DNA of 64,000 bases, from positions 73,629,972-73,693,971 of the forward strand of contig OX439040.1 in the NCBI GenBank assembly GCA_949317995.1. The letters run 5' to 3'. This DNA is from Acholoe squamosa. Its lineage: Eukaryota; Annelida; Polychaeta; Phyllodocida; Polynoidae. Positions 30,196 to 41,456 of this stretch are shown here, in pieces. Made by a program: the position numbers and the translations under genes. Numbering within the stretch: the first letter of the stretch is position 1; each line of letters begins with the position of its first letter. The notes under the pieces are model-generated. The model worked only from the letters and a program-made list of their open reading frames with translations, did not search any database and was not told the DNA's origin.

Positions 30196-30999
30196 ATGCA
30201 GTGGCGCTACCCGCGCCGCGCAGCAGAACTAACCTGGACCCTGGATATTCCAGTTTCCCGCTCACCTTTTGCCATAAGTCTACACCGGCTCGGTGACACT
30301 GCACATCAGTATGCACTGCCTAATTCACTGCCTTACCTGTCAATTTGGTATTTTTGTTGGTCGCCTTGTAATCCATTCACTATGATCGACCCTACAACTA
30401 AAAATCCCCCTTCTCTTGTTCTGTTTTTTCAATACAGAGGCCAACGACCTAATCGAGGAGGCGGAGACTGTATTGACAGGCCAGCAGGAGCTTCCAGCAG
30501 CAGGCCAGGCACGCCCATCCCAACCGGCCTGCCCCATTGGAGCACACGAGTCTGCTCTCCAATAGGGCAACCTACTAGATTTGCCACCCTGGGAACAAAT
30601 TGTCCCCACCTAATGTACAGCTACAGCTGCCCATGCAGCATCAACAAAGACAATAGACCAGAAACTTTCAAAACAATTGGCTCGACCCAGGTCTGGAGAC
30701 CCCTACCCAAAATCATCCAAGCTTCATCTGAGGAGGATAGTGACTCTAGCACCTCCCTCTCAGCAGAACCAATAGACATGGACCCTGCATACAGTTCCGA
30801 TCTGAATTTGCAGCCTGACTCAGGCAAGCCTAGCAGAATGCACTTCAGCAAAATCGTAAACCTTGTCCCCAACACCAAAAAATCCAGATCCAGGAGAAGA
30901 CCCTCACTAGGTCGCTCCCTCAACCCAAACGTCTTTAACCACCAAGACCCACCACCAAAGGGTCTTGCAAACCAAAGTCGCCATAGAAGGAGAAAATAA
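30196..30999 (+). CDS. 3' accessory ORF of outer element, probably spliced
   Basis: Open for 267 codons from ATG 30196. A strong acceptor (CTTGTTCTGTTTTTTCAATACAG, AG at 30436-30437) lies inside it, so the functional exon may be 30438-30999 (187 codons). The C-terminal half is acidic/Ser-rich (ASSEEDSDSS) and then strongly basic (KKSRSRRR, SRHRRRK at the end). An acidic patch with an Arg-rich tail is typical of small retroviral regulators that bind RNA or DNA, but I see no homology. The same exon is open in a second frame for 42 codons, as in overlapping regulators of complex retroviruses. Confidence 0.5.
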   Translation: MQWRYPRRAAELTWTLDIPVSRSPFAISLHRLGDTAHQYALPNSLPYLSIWYFCWSPCNPFTMIDPTTKNPPSLVLFFQYRGQRPNRGGGDCIDRPAGASSSRPGTPIPTGLPHWSTRVCSPIGQPTRFATLGTNCPHLMYSYSCPCSINKDNRPETFKTIGSTQVWRPLPKIIQASSEEDSDSSTSLSAEPIDMDPAYSSDLNLQPDSGKPSRMHFSKIVNLVPNTKKSRSRRRPSLGRSLNPNVFNHQDPPPKGLANQSRHRRRK

Positions 31000-32160
31000 T
31001 TCCAATAACCATCCTTTATTTATTTTATTTATTTTGAAATTATCTTTAAAATTATGGACTAAAAGTGTAGAGACACACTTCATTCACCGACCGCCCATGG
31101 ACACTATGAACACTGACTCAGTCAGCCTAGTCAACTGATTTTTAAAGCCAGTTTTTCTTGTTTGTATAAGGCTATGATACATAACCATGAAAACACGCTG
31201 CATTTTTACCTTTATTTTCCTTTACAAGAACATTATGAAGACCACAAGCCAGGCAGCAGGTTTTTGTGATCTTAAGATGCCATAAGGTTCTTTTTTTTTT
31301 CTCTCATACTGTACCTTTTCAAACCCAACCATGTCAAATATTTATGGGTTTTAGCTAGTCTATATTTTTCTAAAAATTTCACAAGGAAGCGCTGGCAACC
31401 AGTATTTTTGCAGGATCAACTGAGATCCAATCCAAATATCAGCCAGAGCCACCATTTATTTTTTGTATTAACCTTGTCCTTTTTCAGCCAATGATAACCC
31501 CAGGTAGACTGAAGGCTAAACATGCAAAATTTTCCATTAACTAAGACAAACCTTTCTACAAATTAACAGAAACTTCTACAGATAAATAAAAGACCAAAAA
31601 TCCAAAATTTTTTTTTAGAAAATTCCTTAAACATATCACCTAAAAGCCTTCAGACTCCCTAAGCCTTACCAGTATTATAAGGAATGATTGATCGACTTGC
31701 CAGTCATCAATTACCTTACCTCTGTTTTTATTTATTATATTGTATTGTATATTGGCTCAAGACCTAAATAATAAGTGCCTACCGGTACTGAAACAAACTT
31801 CAGTATTAACTTGTCTACCTCAAGGTCTGCCTCAAAGCCAATAACTGCATGTTTTAGGATAGTTTTTATTTCCTTTATCCTTGTGTGAACTTTAAGTGCT
31901 AGATAAATAATCCAGCCCTTGTATCCTACCACGACCTGAATTTTTCATATTCTTCTTGTCAAAATTACAAACAACACCTCTTTGGCACAGTCTTGTTTTG
32001 TACTGTTTATAAATTATTCATGTTCAACCAAAAACCAATATTAAACTTAATGATAAGATGTAATACCTATTATTACACATCAAATATATTGTCAGTAGAC
32101 CTTTTCTCACAAACTTCCTCCTTAAAACCTCGCGTGGAATTGAGTAGGAATGTGGGGATT
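31000..32160 (+). other. Outer element 3' untranslated region and polypurine tract
   Basis: 1.2 kb AT-rich, no gene. It ends with AGTAGGAATGTGGGGATT (32143-32160), the likely polypurine primer next to the 3' LTR. Confidence 0.65.
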
Positions 32161-32837
32161 TGTCAGTAGACCGTTATAGGTATTGTACTTATCATATTTA
32201 TTTTTCACCTTTGACTCTACCATGTAACCCAGTGTCCGAGTCTACCCACAAGCCAAGCCATACCCATAGACCAAAGGCTGGCGGTGTCAACTGCACTCAG
32301 TGACCCCGCCTCCTCCCACTGGAGGATACGCCGTCAATCACAAGCAGCTCGCTGCATGCTGGAAATTCCTAGCAGACAATGTTTAGACCAACTCCTCCTG
32401 CGGGAGGACATGCCCATTGATCATGAGCAGCTCACAGCATACCGGGAATTCCCAGCAGCTATATTTAGAACCATACTGAACCCTGTGAACCCCAGTGCTA
32501 TGTTTGGGATCCCCCCTACATACCTGCACTGGAGTTCCCCAGTTACTATATTTAGCTCACCTGATACTATTTTTAGGATGAGCTGGGTGAGCAGCTCCTA
32601 CTACAAATACCTGTGGAGGGAGCAGCTCACTCATCTTTCCACCTCCATACTTCATACCTCACACACTAACGTGAGACCAAGGCCCTTGGCTCAAGGGCTA
32701 CGCTTGGACACTGTTGGGCACCTTTATACTGTATCACTAACTATACCTCGTGGACTTCAATGAATAAAGTGGATATCAAACTGGATTCCTGATTCGTCTG
32801 TATTCATCCTTATTCATCATTTACGGACTCGTTGACA
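32161..32837 (+). repeat. 3' LTR of outer element
   Basis: 677 bp, TGTCAG...GTTGACA, with three differences from the 5' LTR. AATAAA at 32763-32768. Followed by the target duplication CTAT (32838-32841). Confidence 0.93.
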
Positions 32838-32841
32838 CTAT

Positions 32842-35091
32842 ATTGAAAAAGATATAAAACTAGGGACTCTTAATATATGATATTACATATCCTCTTCTTA
32901 TTTCCATCAATATCATATGAATTTGCTCTGTACTGGAGTAAGCAGAAGGTTAGACTTATGTTCTATTTAGAAAACTAGGCCTAGGTCTAATTTAGTGGTC
33001 CAATTTAGGAAACTAAATTTGACCCAATATCACGACTATGGTCCAATTTAGACAACCCAAGCTGGTCTAATTTAGGCAACTTTTCATCTTTCTCATTGAA
33101 AGTTTTTTTTCTAAAACAATGTTGTTTTTTTTTATCACATTTCATTTTAGTCTAAAAGAATAATATGACATCTAGAATTCTAAAAGGATTTTTAACAAAA
33201 AATTGTTGCCTAGCAACCAGGAGGGCTTAAGTAAGCAGTTATGGAAGTAAGATCAAGAGGTCCAAAACCGTTTTTGACAGAAAATGTCCATAAAATTATC
33301 CAAAGATTATGTTTTTGTAAGTAATTGGGAACGTTAGTGATATTGACTAAAAATGGCAGCATTGGAACCTGGTTCCTATTCATGCCAATAGAGGAAACAA
33401 GGGTGGTCCAATTTAGGAGCCAGTCCAAATTAGGCAACTTTCACCTACAATGATTTTAGTTATATTGCTTCTTATTATGTCATTCTCAATTGATCCTCTG
33501 CCTCCCAGTTTACCCCATACATGATTAAATTCAGATTTACTCCATAGAAACCATTATTTCATTGACCTATACTATGACTGAGTCATGTAGGTTTATTAGC
33601 TCCCTTTTAAGCTCCTAGCAACCAACCTATTCCTTATGCTCCTGTAGTGTCAGCATATATGTGCCTCATGGTACAGATGGACCTCCCTAAGGGAGTCTTA
33701 CATCATTTATTAGACCTGTGGCAACACTCAGTGATTCCCTCCCTTATTTAGGCTCTAGCTGAAGCTTAACATAGGTTATAGACCTGCTGCAGCGACCCAT
33801 CTAATCCCCCCATACTCTTATCAATTTCAATACCCCTGTTTAAGAAAGGCGCTTATTTGAATACTGCTTTTAGCACTTAAGATTGTTTTCAACACCCAGT
33901 CGCTTATTCGAGACTGGTAATGATTTGAGACCCAAGCCATAATGGTATGTATATGTGAACTGATAAACAGAAAGGATACTCCCTGAGCCTTCGCCTTAGC
34001 TAACCTTTCCGCTCACTTCCTCGCCTATTATCAATGCAAACTTGGTGGGGTTGGTAGATTCCCCTGTGGAGTCTGACCTCCAGTCTTAACTATTAGGCCT
34101 ATTGCTGCCCAACATGAATAAATGAAGAGCATCAGGAACAGATCCAGACTTATTCACACCCAGTCTCTATCAAGGACCAATTTCAAGTTCACTCTCTCTC
34201 CACCCAGCTGGCAAAGAAAACGCATTTTTCGAAATATTTGTGAAAATGGTATGGGTAGAAGAGAAGAGGTTTATCATGTATCAAAACTTCTGAACTGCTA
34301 TTTTTGAGTAGGGAACGTTTCATAAAAGATGTTAAAAGGTTTCTTAATTTTGCTTTTTTACTTCAACGTTTCGAAAATTAAACCTAGAAATGAACCCATA
34401 ACTCAGGGATGTATGACCTGAAAGAGAGGACATTGTTTGTTTGGTAGTAGAATGGCGCTGGAAGTTTGTGAGCAGAAATCCTTACTTGTAAAAGTGTAGA
34501 CACATCCATGTGTACTTTACAGTATCTAAATCCTCCACATTCAACCTCCCTTGGTAAAATACTCCCTAGAGATTTCAATATTTGTATTTATACAATTGGT
34601 TATTACCAATCCGAAGTTCTACATACTCAGTCACCAATGGTGTAAAACTCCTTCCAACATCTGGACAAGTTTTGTGTACATTGCCTACTTATTGCCACTC
34701 TCATATAAATTCAGATAAGGTGCCTTTCTGGATATCTTGAATATGCATGGAAATCCTCCAGAGTCCTGTAAGCTTTAGTGAAACATATCTATTCCCAATT
34801 TGCATGTTTCCTACTGCAAGCACCACTGCTTGATCTGGTAGCTGGTAGCATAGTCAATAATAACAGGCTTCCTGTGGGCACCGATTGCACTCTGAGAATG
34901 CAGTGATGAATTCAGGGAATCGTCATAGCGGTTGATCATTCATACGTATAGATGCCTATATTATTCAATTGGGTAGTGAACCTGCTAAAAGGTGGGTCCT
35001 GTCTCAATACCCTGGCCTACATGCAAATCTCCATGACTCAGGTGGTGCCAAACTCTATGTAAAGGTCACATGCACCACTAATAGTTATACC
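32842..35091. other. Right flank of the provirus, no gene seen
   Basis: AT-rich DNA. Between 32997 and 33430 it contains several GGTCCAATTTAGG-type motifs (32997, 33041, 33072, 33407), continuing the cluster seen on the left flank at 2739-2793. Confidence 0.6.
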
Positions 35092-35093
35092 AC

Positions 35094-35310
35094 ACACTGT
35101 AAAAAAATGAAATGTTGCAATAACGATGAAATCCTTGTTCCAAAGTTGCAAGAGATTCATTGCCATTTGCATAGAGATTCCTTGTAACACAGTGTGTGCT
35201 GTACTGCTTCATTGCAGAAACTACACTGCTTCACCACAAGGCAATTACGGTGGTTCATTGTTAAGTTTTACAAAGATCCCTGGTAGATTCAATAGTTATT
35301 TCCTAGAGTG
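35094..35310. mobile_element. MITE, Tc1/mariner-like, copy 2
   Basis: Diverged copy of the family at 1538 and 59545: begins CACTGTAAAAAAATG and ends near AATAGTTATTTCCTAGAGTG. The right terminus is degraded. Confidence 0.65.
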
Positions 35311-35778
35311 CAATGTCAACAAAGACCCTGTGTCAGGCAACTTTCTTATAAGGAAACCAGAGCTGGAAGGCAACATGGCTGCAAGCATACAATATTATCC
35401 TCCAGATTGGTCACTGTATAGATCAGGGGAATGCTCACAAAGTTTGCACAGGAACGTGTGGTAAACTGCAGTCAGGTGTCAGAGGGCAGTTCCTAGTAGA
35501 TTGCTCTTGCTGCTGCAAGTTGAGGAGTAGTAGCTGATCAACTAGGTACAGTAGTCTGAATGTGAATGGCAGGATGGAATTTTAGGGTGGGAGCTATGGG
35601 ATTTGGAGGGGTGAGAGAAGGGTGAGGGGTGTATGGGTGGGGGAGTGGGTGGGGTTGATAATGGCGTGGGGTGTGGGGTGGGATGAGTAATAGTATGGAT
35701 AGTCTGCAGCATTAGGTATTCAGTGGTTCCACCTACCAACAACTGGGCACACGCAGCCAAGTCATGCAACCTGGTAAC
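35311..35778. other. No gene; G-rich patch
   Basis: Contains a strand-biased G-rich stretch (35583-35690) with several GGG runs. Nothing coding is supported. Confidence 0.5.
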
Positions 35779-36145
35779 AAGAAGGGGCTGGCTGTGTCTT
35801 AGACCTCTAAGAGCCGCAGGGTGCTTTTATAACTGGGTAATATCACGACACCAAGAAGGGGCTGGCTGTGTCTTAGACCTTCTAAGAGCCGCAGGGTGCT
35901 TTTATAACTGGGTAACATCACGACACCAAGACCTGTAAGGTTGCATGGTGCAGCAATAACCTGGTAGCATCAAGGCAGGGTGTGCCTTTAAGGGGCAGGG
36001 TTTGCCTTAGACCTGTAAGGGCAGCATGGTGCTTAAATAACCTGGTAGCATCAATGCACCAAGAAGGGGCAGGGTGTGCTTCATATTGCACCAAGAAGGG
36101 GCTGGGCGTGTCTTAGGCCTGTAAGGGCAGCATGGTGCTAGTTTA
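35779..36145. repeat. Degenerate tandem repeat, about 74-bp unit
   Basis: AAGAAGGGGCTGGCTGTG recurs at 35779 and 35853, with partial units further on (36060, 36092). Units share CTTAGACCT and GCAGGGTGCTTTTATAA. The first two are nearly identical, the rest are eroded. Confidence 0.75.
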
Positions 36146-37129
36146 ACCAGCCATTTCTCTGACATGGTGCATCCAACCTTCATGAAAGCGTCAGCAGGGT
36201 GCATCACATCTATGGGCGGAAGGAAGGGTGACCTCATATGAGACAAGTTATGTTTATGATTTGTCCACATTTATCTTGTGTTTTTAACACTGTCTCTATT
36301 GGGGGATTTATAGAAGAATTCTCTTTGAAAATGTGAAAAATTTTTATTGTAAATTTCTGGTCATGTTCATGTTACTGTGAGTAAAAGCACAGTACAGGGC
36401 AAAAACTTTACTATTGTGACGAGATTGCACGGCGTCGACCGCTCCCATACCTTGCCGGGCTGTCCCAGCCCTCCCCCCGGGGATCTGCCACTCTTCACGG
36501 GAGCCCTGTCCGCAGTTACCCCTATTTTCGCCCATGCAGCGACCTTCTTTCCCACATCAATCTCACAAATCTACACTAAGACAATTTTTATGTCATAGTC
36601 AGGGAGGTGGACTGGAAGTTTAGGCACCCCTACCAACCTTTGTTTAGTCTGTTTTCTTTAGTTTAGGGGTATATTTTGATGAAACAGTGACAGCACTCCA
36701 GCTTCCTTCTTCACCCTGTCACTTGTGGACAGGGACTGAAGTAACTGATCCCGCACGCGGGGCCCTGTTTCTACCCAAGCTTTGTAAAATATGCCTTATC
36801 TGCACAAAGTCACACAATTTAAAGTAGCACTATGGTTAGATATGACTTTAATTAAAGTAGTCTCTTTAGTTTTATTGACAAAATATTAGTGCAAACCACT
36901 GTATTTTTAAGTCAACTGACAGCCTGATCTGGACTGGGAAAATAGAGGCAGTGGCCATTTTGGCCCCAAGCCAGTCCCCAAAATTGGCACCCCCAGTATG
37001 GCCAATTCTGGACATATTTACATAATTCAAATAGTGACTCCCACTAACTTGGGGTTATAGACCATTATGGCATTGTTGTATTTTTAAGAAATTGTCTCAT
37101 TATTCCATAAATTCAGACTGAAATTCCAG
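36146..37129. other. No gene seen
   Basis: Mixed-composition DNA with only short open frames; no features supported. Confidence 0.5.
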
Positions 37130-37275
37130 CCAATCAGGGCAGCCCTGTCAAGGCCCTGTTGGGCCCTATGGGGTCCTGTTAGGCCCTCCCCCATTGGCTG
37201 GGGCTGGTCAGGTGGTCAGGCCCAGCCAAGCTCTATATAAGCAGTCCAGCCTGCTCAGTCAGGCAGAACCAAACT
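37130..37275 (+). promoter_or_regulatory. CCAAT/TATA promoter, LTR-like
   Basis: CCAATCA (37130-37136), an inverse CCAAT (ATTGG, 37193-37197) and CTCTATATAAGC (TATATAA at 37234-37240) precede a TCAGTC initiator-like site about 20 bases on. The pattern matches an LTR U3/R. AATAAA signals follow at 38619-38624 and 38906-38911. No second LTR is seen, so a solo LTR is possible. Confidence 0.5.
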
Positions 37276-37286
37276 GGCTCTCACCA

Positions 37287-37490
37287 CACACACTGCCAAC
37301 TAGGAGCAACTCACCACCAGCTCACCAACCCACTGCTAACAAGGAGCAGTCTCCACCACCTCACTGCCAACTAGGAGCAACTCACCACCAGCTCACCAAC
37401 CCAGTGCTAACAAGGAGCAGTCTCCACCGCCTCACTGCCAACAAGGAGCAGTCTCCACCACCTCACTGCCAACCAGGAGCAGTCTTCGCA
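37287..37490 (+). repeat. Minisatellite A, 35-bp units in 70-bp pairs
   Basis: Units such as ACTGCCAACTAGGAGCA and CACTGCTAACAAGGAGCAG alternate; the 70-bp pair recurs at 37292 and 37362, then 35-bp units continue. Confidence 0.8.
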
Positions 37491-37715
37491 CCTTCCCGGG
37501 TCCACCCCACTGGAACCGAACAACTTTAACATGAGTCCGAGTCACTCAACTGAACACCGTGTCGCAACTTCCCGGGTCCAGCCCACTGGAACAGAACAAC
37601 TTTAACATGAGTCCGAGTCACTCAACCAAACGCCATGTCCCACCTTCTCGGGTCCACCCCACCAGAACCGAACAACTTTAACATGAATCCGAATCACTCA
37701 ACCGAACACCTTTAA
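37490..37715 (+). repeat. Minisatellite B, about 77-bp unit, three copies
   Basis: CTTCCCGGGTCCA (or CTTCTCGGGTCCA) recurs near 37490, 37568 and 37643, each followed by GAACAACTTTAACATGA. Confidence 0.8.
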
Positions 37716-37828
37716 TGCAGGGCCGAGTCACCCCCGCTCCACCCAACACCGACGTCCCCCGGCAAGAGTCGTTCAACTTCTATGGACCATCCCTAGCTCG
37801 GCTGGAGGAGCCGTTGAACTTTACTTAC

Positions 37829-38560
37829 GTTGGGCTTAGCGGAGACCTGGCCCCCATCCATAGTTGTCATATACGTGTGGGCTTAGCGATGTCCTGGCCC
37901 CATCAACTTTAACTTTATTTATGTTGGGCTTAGCGGAGACCTGGCCCCCTATCCATAGTTATCACATACGTGTGGGCTTAGCGATGTCCTGGCCCATCAA
38001 CTTTAACTTTATTTATGTTGGGCTTAGTGGAGACCTGGCCCCTATCCATAGTTATCACATACGTGTGGGCTTAGCGATGTCCTGGCCCCATCAACTTTAA
38101 CTTTATTTACGTTGGGCTTAGCGGAGACCTGGCCCCCATCCATAGTTGTCATATACGTGTGGGCTTAGCGATGTCCTGGCCCCATCAACTTTAACTTTAT
38201 TTATGTTGGGCTTAGCGGAGACCTGGCCCCCTCTCCATAGTTATCACATACGTGTGGGCTTAGCGATGTCCTGGCCCATCAACTTTAACTTTATTTATGT
38301 TGGGCTTAGTGGAGACCTGGCCCCTATCCATAGTTATCACATACGTGTGGGCTTAGCGATGTCCTGGCCCCATCAACTTTAACTTTATTTACGTTGGGCT
38401 TAGCGGAGACCTGGCCCCTATCCATAGTTATCACATACGTGTGGGCTTAGCGATGTCCTGGCCCCATCAACTTTAACTTTATTTACGTTGGGCTTAGCGG
38501 AGACCTGGCCCCTATCCATAGTTATCACCTACGTGTGGGCTTAGCAATGTCCTGGCCCGT
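37829..38560 (+). repeat. Minisatellite C, exact 94-bp unit, eight copies
   Basis: GTTGGGCTTAG starts at 37829, 37923, 38017, 38111, 38205, 38299, 38393 and 38487, always 94 bp apart. Each unit has two related halves of about 47 bp (...TTAGCGGAGACCTGGCC and ...TTAGCGATGTCCTGGCC). Shared variants show that copies 1-3 were duplicated as a 282-bp block to give 4-6. The 78-codon frames inside are by-products of the repeat. Confidence 0.95.
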
Positions 38561-38911
38561 TTGATATAGAAATATAGTGTAACTGATAGAGACCACCTTG
38601 TTGAATATTTTACTTTAGAATAAAAGAATGTATAACTGTAATCCCCAGGTTGTCTTATGTCCTTGACCTGGTGTTAACGCCATCCTAGTGGTCCGAACTT
38701 GGAGCTTTCTAGTTCCCCCCTTTTAGTAAGAACACAACGAGAAGTACTAGACCCCGCACCACCCTTTGCGGGGAATTCCGCTACACTATCTTTCCTTGCT
38801 ACACTGTTCTCCGCGATCTCTATCCGTGGGCATAAGTCGTGTATAAAGGTGACGAGACACCTGAATCAATACATTTATGATCCAAAGAAGCAGTATAATT
38901 CATACAATAAA

Positions 38912-39444
38912 GCCCCAGAAAAATAGAGTAAAACATCTTCATCCAAAAGCCTCATGATAAACATAATTATACAAATAAATGTGAATGAATTCTGAATTTT
39001 AGCACCCCACAAATTCCCATTGATAAAAGCATGCGATAGACATCAGGGAGACAGTATTGTAGCTGGCAAGCTGGCATGCTTTGTTCCCAGCCAAAACAAG
39101 TTGCAGCCACCATCCTGTCCACTCATCACTCCTTCCAGGGTCACTCACCAGGGGGCACTCAGTGCACCATGCAGTTACAAGTCTGAGATGGGGCCAAAAT
39201 CTCTCTCAGACACACGGAGGCCTGCCAGGTATACATATTAATGTACACCAGATGGATAGTTTACTTCAACTTCACTTATCTTTTAATTCTCTAACAGGTG
39301 TCTGTGATCTGCTTGATTTAACACTTTAAGTGCCGATACTGGATCAAAGTAGTATCCCCATACGTGATAACAATGCATGAATAAAACCCTGTGTGTAACT
39401 CAACATAGCAACCTTCATAAATTATTCCGACCCTATTCAGGCTT
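38912..39444. other. No gene seen
   Basis: AT-rich sequence with no supported feature. Confidence 0.5.
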
Positions 39445-39611
39445 TTGAGGTTTCCCATAATACACCCTGTTCGTGGAGGTTTCCTGTTAATTACCAAAAT
39501 TAGGTCAGTCACATGACCTGCTCTGGCCAGTGCCATTGGTCACGTGACTGACCTACTTATGGTAATTAACAGGAAACCTCGACGAACTGAGTGTATTATG
39601 GGAAACCTCAA
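39445..39611. mobile_element. Fold-back / MITE with about 75-bp arms
   Basis: TTGAGGTTTCCCATAATACA (39445 on) is mirrored by its inverse ending at 39611. The arms run to a short centre near 39528 that holds CACATGAC and CACGTGAC. The arms match with few changes. Confidence 0.8.
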
Positions 39612-39659
39612 TGCCATATTCAAAGTAGCCATATGACTTGGGTGGGTTGTGTAAACACA

Positions 39660-40019
39660 GGGGAGACCGGGGACTTTGCTGACTGTCAGACCCTGTCTAT
39701 ACTACTAGAGAGGACTACACTGAGAATGTGGTTGAGACTAGTTTTCCACCCGTGAATACCACAGACACTGGGTGCAATGCCAAAATAATCCTCAATATAG
39801 CCAGATCAGAAACTCAGTTTTTCGGTTCACATACATAGTCCTACCATAAATAGCCCTAGCATTCAGCTATAATCACCAATAGGCATGGGTCAAACAAACA
39901 ACAATGAAAACGTTAGGGAGGACCGGGGAGACCGGGGACTTTGCTGACTGTCTGACCCTGTCTATAATACTAGAGAGGACTACACTGAGCATGTGGTTGA
40001 GACTAGTTTTCCACCCGTG
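39660..40019. repeat. Pair of 95-bp direct repeats
   Basis: GGGGAGACCGGGGACTTTGC starts a 95-bp block at 39660 that recurs at 39925 with about three changes; both end GTTTTCCACCCGTG. Confidence 0.85.
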
Positions 40020-40792
40020 GTGGTATTCGAGGGCGTATGTGTAGGTTGTATAGACTATTGTTAGACATTAAATGAGACATGAACTGCACGGTATTGATAA
40101 ATAAGACAACTTGAATCTTAGTCGATTGGCGGTAAGGTATGCCCTTGTGGGAAGAATCAGACAAATATTGGTCTCCGATACCCTCCATGCACCTCCAATT
40201 TAAAATGGGTGGGTGGGTGGGGGTGGCTCTGGTGGTATCGAAGCCAGGGAAATGAGCAGCAAACACCTCTCTGATATGGTAATGCATGTACATGCTAAAC
40301 AGTTTTCTGTGTGTGAATGGCCATGTTGTACATGTTTGCTGTATAACCCTTTACATGTGACATCATGCCTCCAGGCCCCATCTTTCTTTTGAATTCATGA
40401 TGCGCCAATGTATCAGCTACAAGTAACTGACTGCCATGTTACTATCAGCTCCGTGAAGGCTGCATGGTGCGTGAACATAGGACCTGCAAGCTTCAAGCAT
40501 GCAGACCATCAATCATGTATCATGTTGGCTAATCGCTCAGGATGGCATTTCTCAACCTACTACGACTTGAGCTATTCGAGATATATCAGAATTATCCTGT
40601 AAACTAAATCATACCATGGTTATCACGTTTCTGAATGATTCTACGGTGCCTGGAGCGGATATTGAAGTTCGAATATTGACACTTGAGATGAGACGACGTG
40701 ACAGCAAATTGACATCAAAGAATTTAATTCGATATTCAAAAAAACATAGCATTAGAAGCTTAATGCGTATAGAGGATGAATCTACACATTAT
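40020..40792. other. No gene; G-quadruplex motif
   Basis: GGGTGGGTGGGTGGGGGTGG at 40207-40226 fits a G-quadruplex. Otherwise only short open frames. Confidence 0.6.
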
Positions 40793-41456
40793 ATTCTATC
40801 ACCTATCTTTAATTTGCCATGATATGACATGTATATGTAACATGATTGATGATAGAAAAATCGAATCGAGCAAAATTGTTTACTGCGGTGAGACACAAGT
40901 TGCCATGTTGGCATTACTCTAAGGGTATTCTGGCCGTCGCGTGCACTGCTTACCATTTGTTATATATGCCCTTACTACAAGCTAAGCGTACGCTTAGCTT
41001 GTAGTAAGGGCATATATAACAAATAGAGGTGCACGAGGCCGTAGGCCGAGTCCCTTCTTATCTAGCCCATAGAATCACCGTGTGCACCTCTATTTGATAT
41101 CTATGGCGTTTATACCATGGTTTCAACCATTAAATTAATTATTTTACCTTATAAAGCCATGAAATGCACTGATTTTTGTTGCGAGTTGACGACAGAGCGC
41201 ACCAGACGCAAAATATTACGTCAACGTGTGTCCGAGGGGCATTTTCATAGTAGAACCACTGGTAAGCAGTGCACGCGACGGCCAGAATACCCTTAGAGTA
41301 ATGCCAACATGGCAACTTGTGTCTCATTGCAGTAAACAATCCGTCCGCTACGCAGTCAACACAGCGGCGAAAATTTTGCTCGATTCGATTTTTCTATCAT
41401 CAATCATGTTACGTATACATGTCATATCATGGCAAATTAAAGATAGGTGATAGAAT
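40793..41456. repeat. Large nested inverted repeat
   Basis: Left arm 40793-40954 (starts ATTCTATCACCTATCTTTAA) matches the inverse of 41271-41456; the right arm has about 30 extra bases. Inside lie a 70-bp perfect palindrome (40955-41024) and a second inverted pair (AGAGGTGCACG at 41025-41035 and CGTGTGCACCTCT at 41080-41092). This may be a fold-back transposon. Transcripts would form long hairpins. Confidence 0.85.
40955..41024. repeat. Perfect 70-bp palindrome
   Basis: Arms of 35 bases with no spacer, centred at 40989/40990 (GCTAAGCGT|ACGCTTAGC). Every base pairs; the first mismatch is at 40954/41025. Confidence 0.95.

Larger units (their letters stand above)
2835..32837 (+). mobile_element. 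Outer retrovirus-like Ty3/gypsy element (provirus), nested
   Basis: Two 677-bp direct repeats (2835-3511 and 32161-32837) flank gag, pol and env genes and are themselves flanked by CTAT at 2831-2834 and 32838-32841. By eye the LTRs differ at three positions (base 3, one G/C and one C/T), so the insertion is young. Without the inner element the provirus is about 17.2 kb, very long for the family. Gene order is gag-TAG-pro-RT-RNaseH / IN / unknown ORF / env / 3' ORF. The plus strand is strikingly rich in A and C. Gag is split by the inner element and the IN region is frame-shifted, so this copy is not intact. Confidence 0.95.

Noticed and set aside
37864..38382. Two identical-length 78-codon frames
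   Set aside because: Created by the 282-bp higher-order repeat of the minisatellite.
37829..38560. CRISPR-like regular array
   Set aside because: Tandem 94-bp units without unique spacers, in a eukaryotic setting: a minisatellite.
40955..41024. Viral telomere or replication origin
   Set aside because: A palindrome alone is no evidence; no replication genes are adjacent, and it sits within a larger fold-back repeat.
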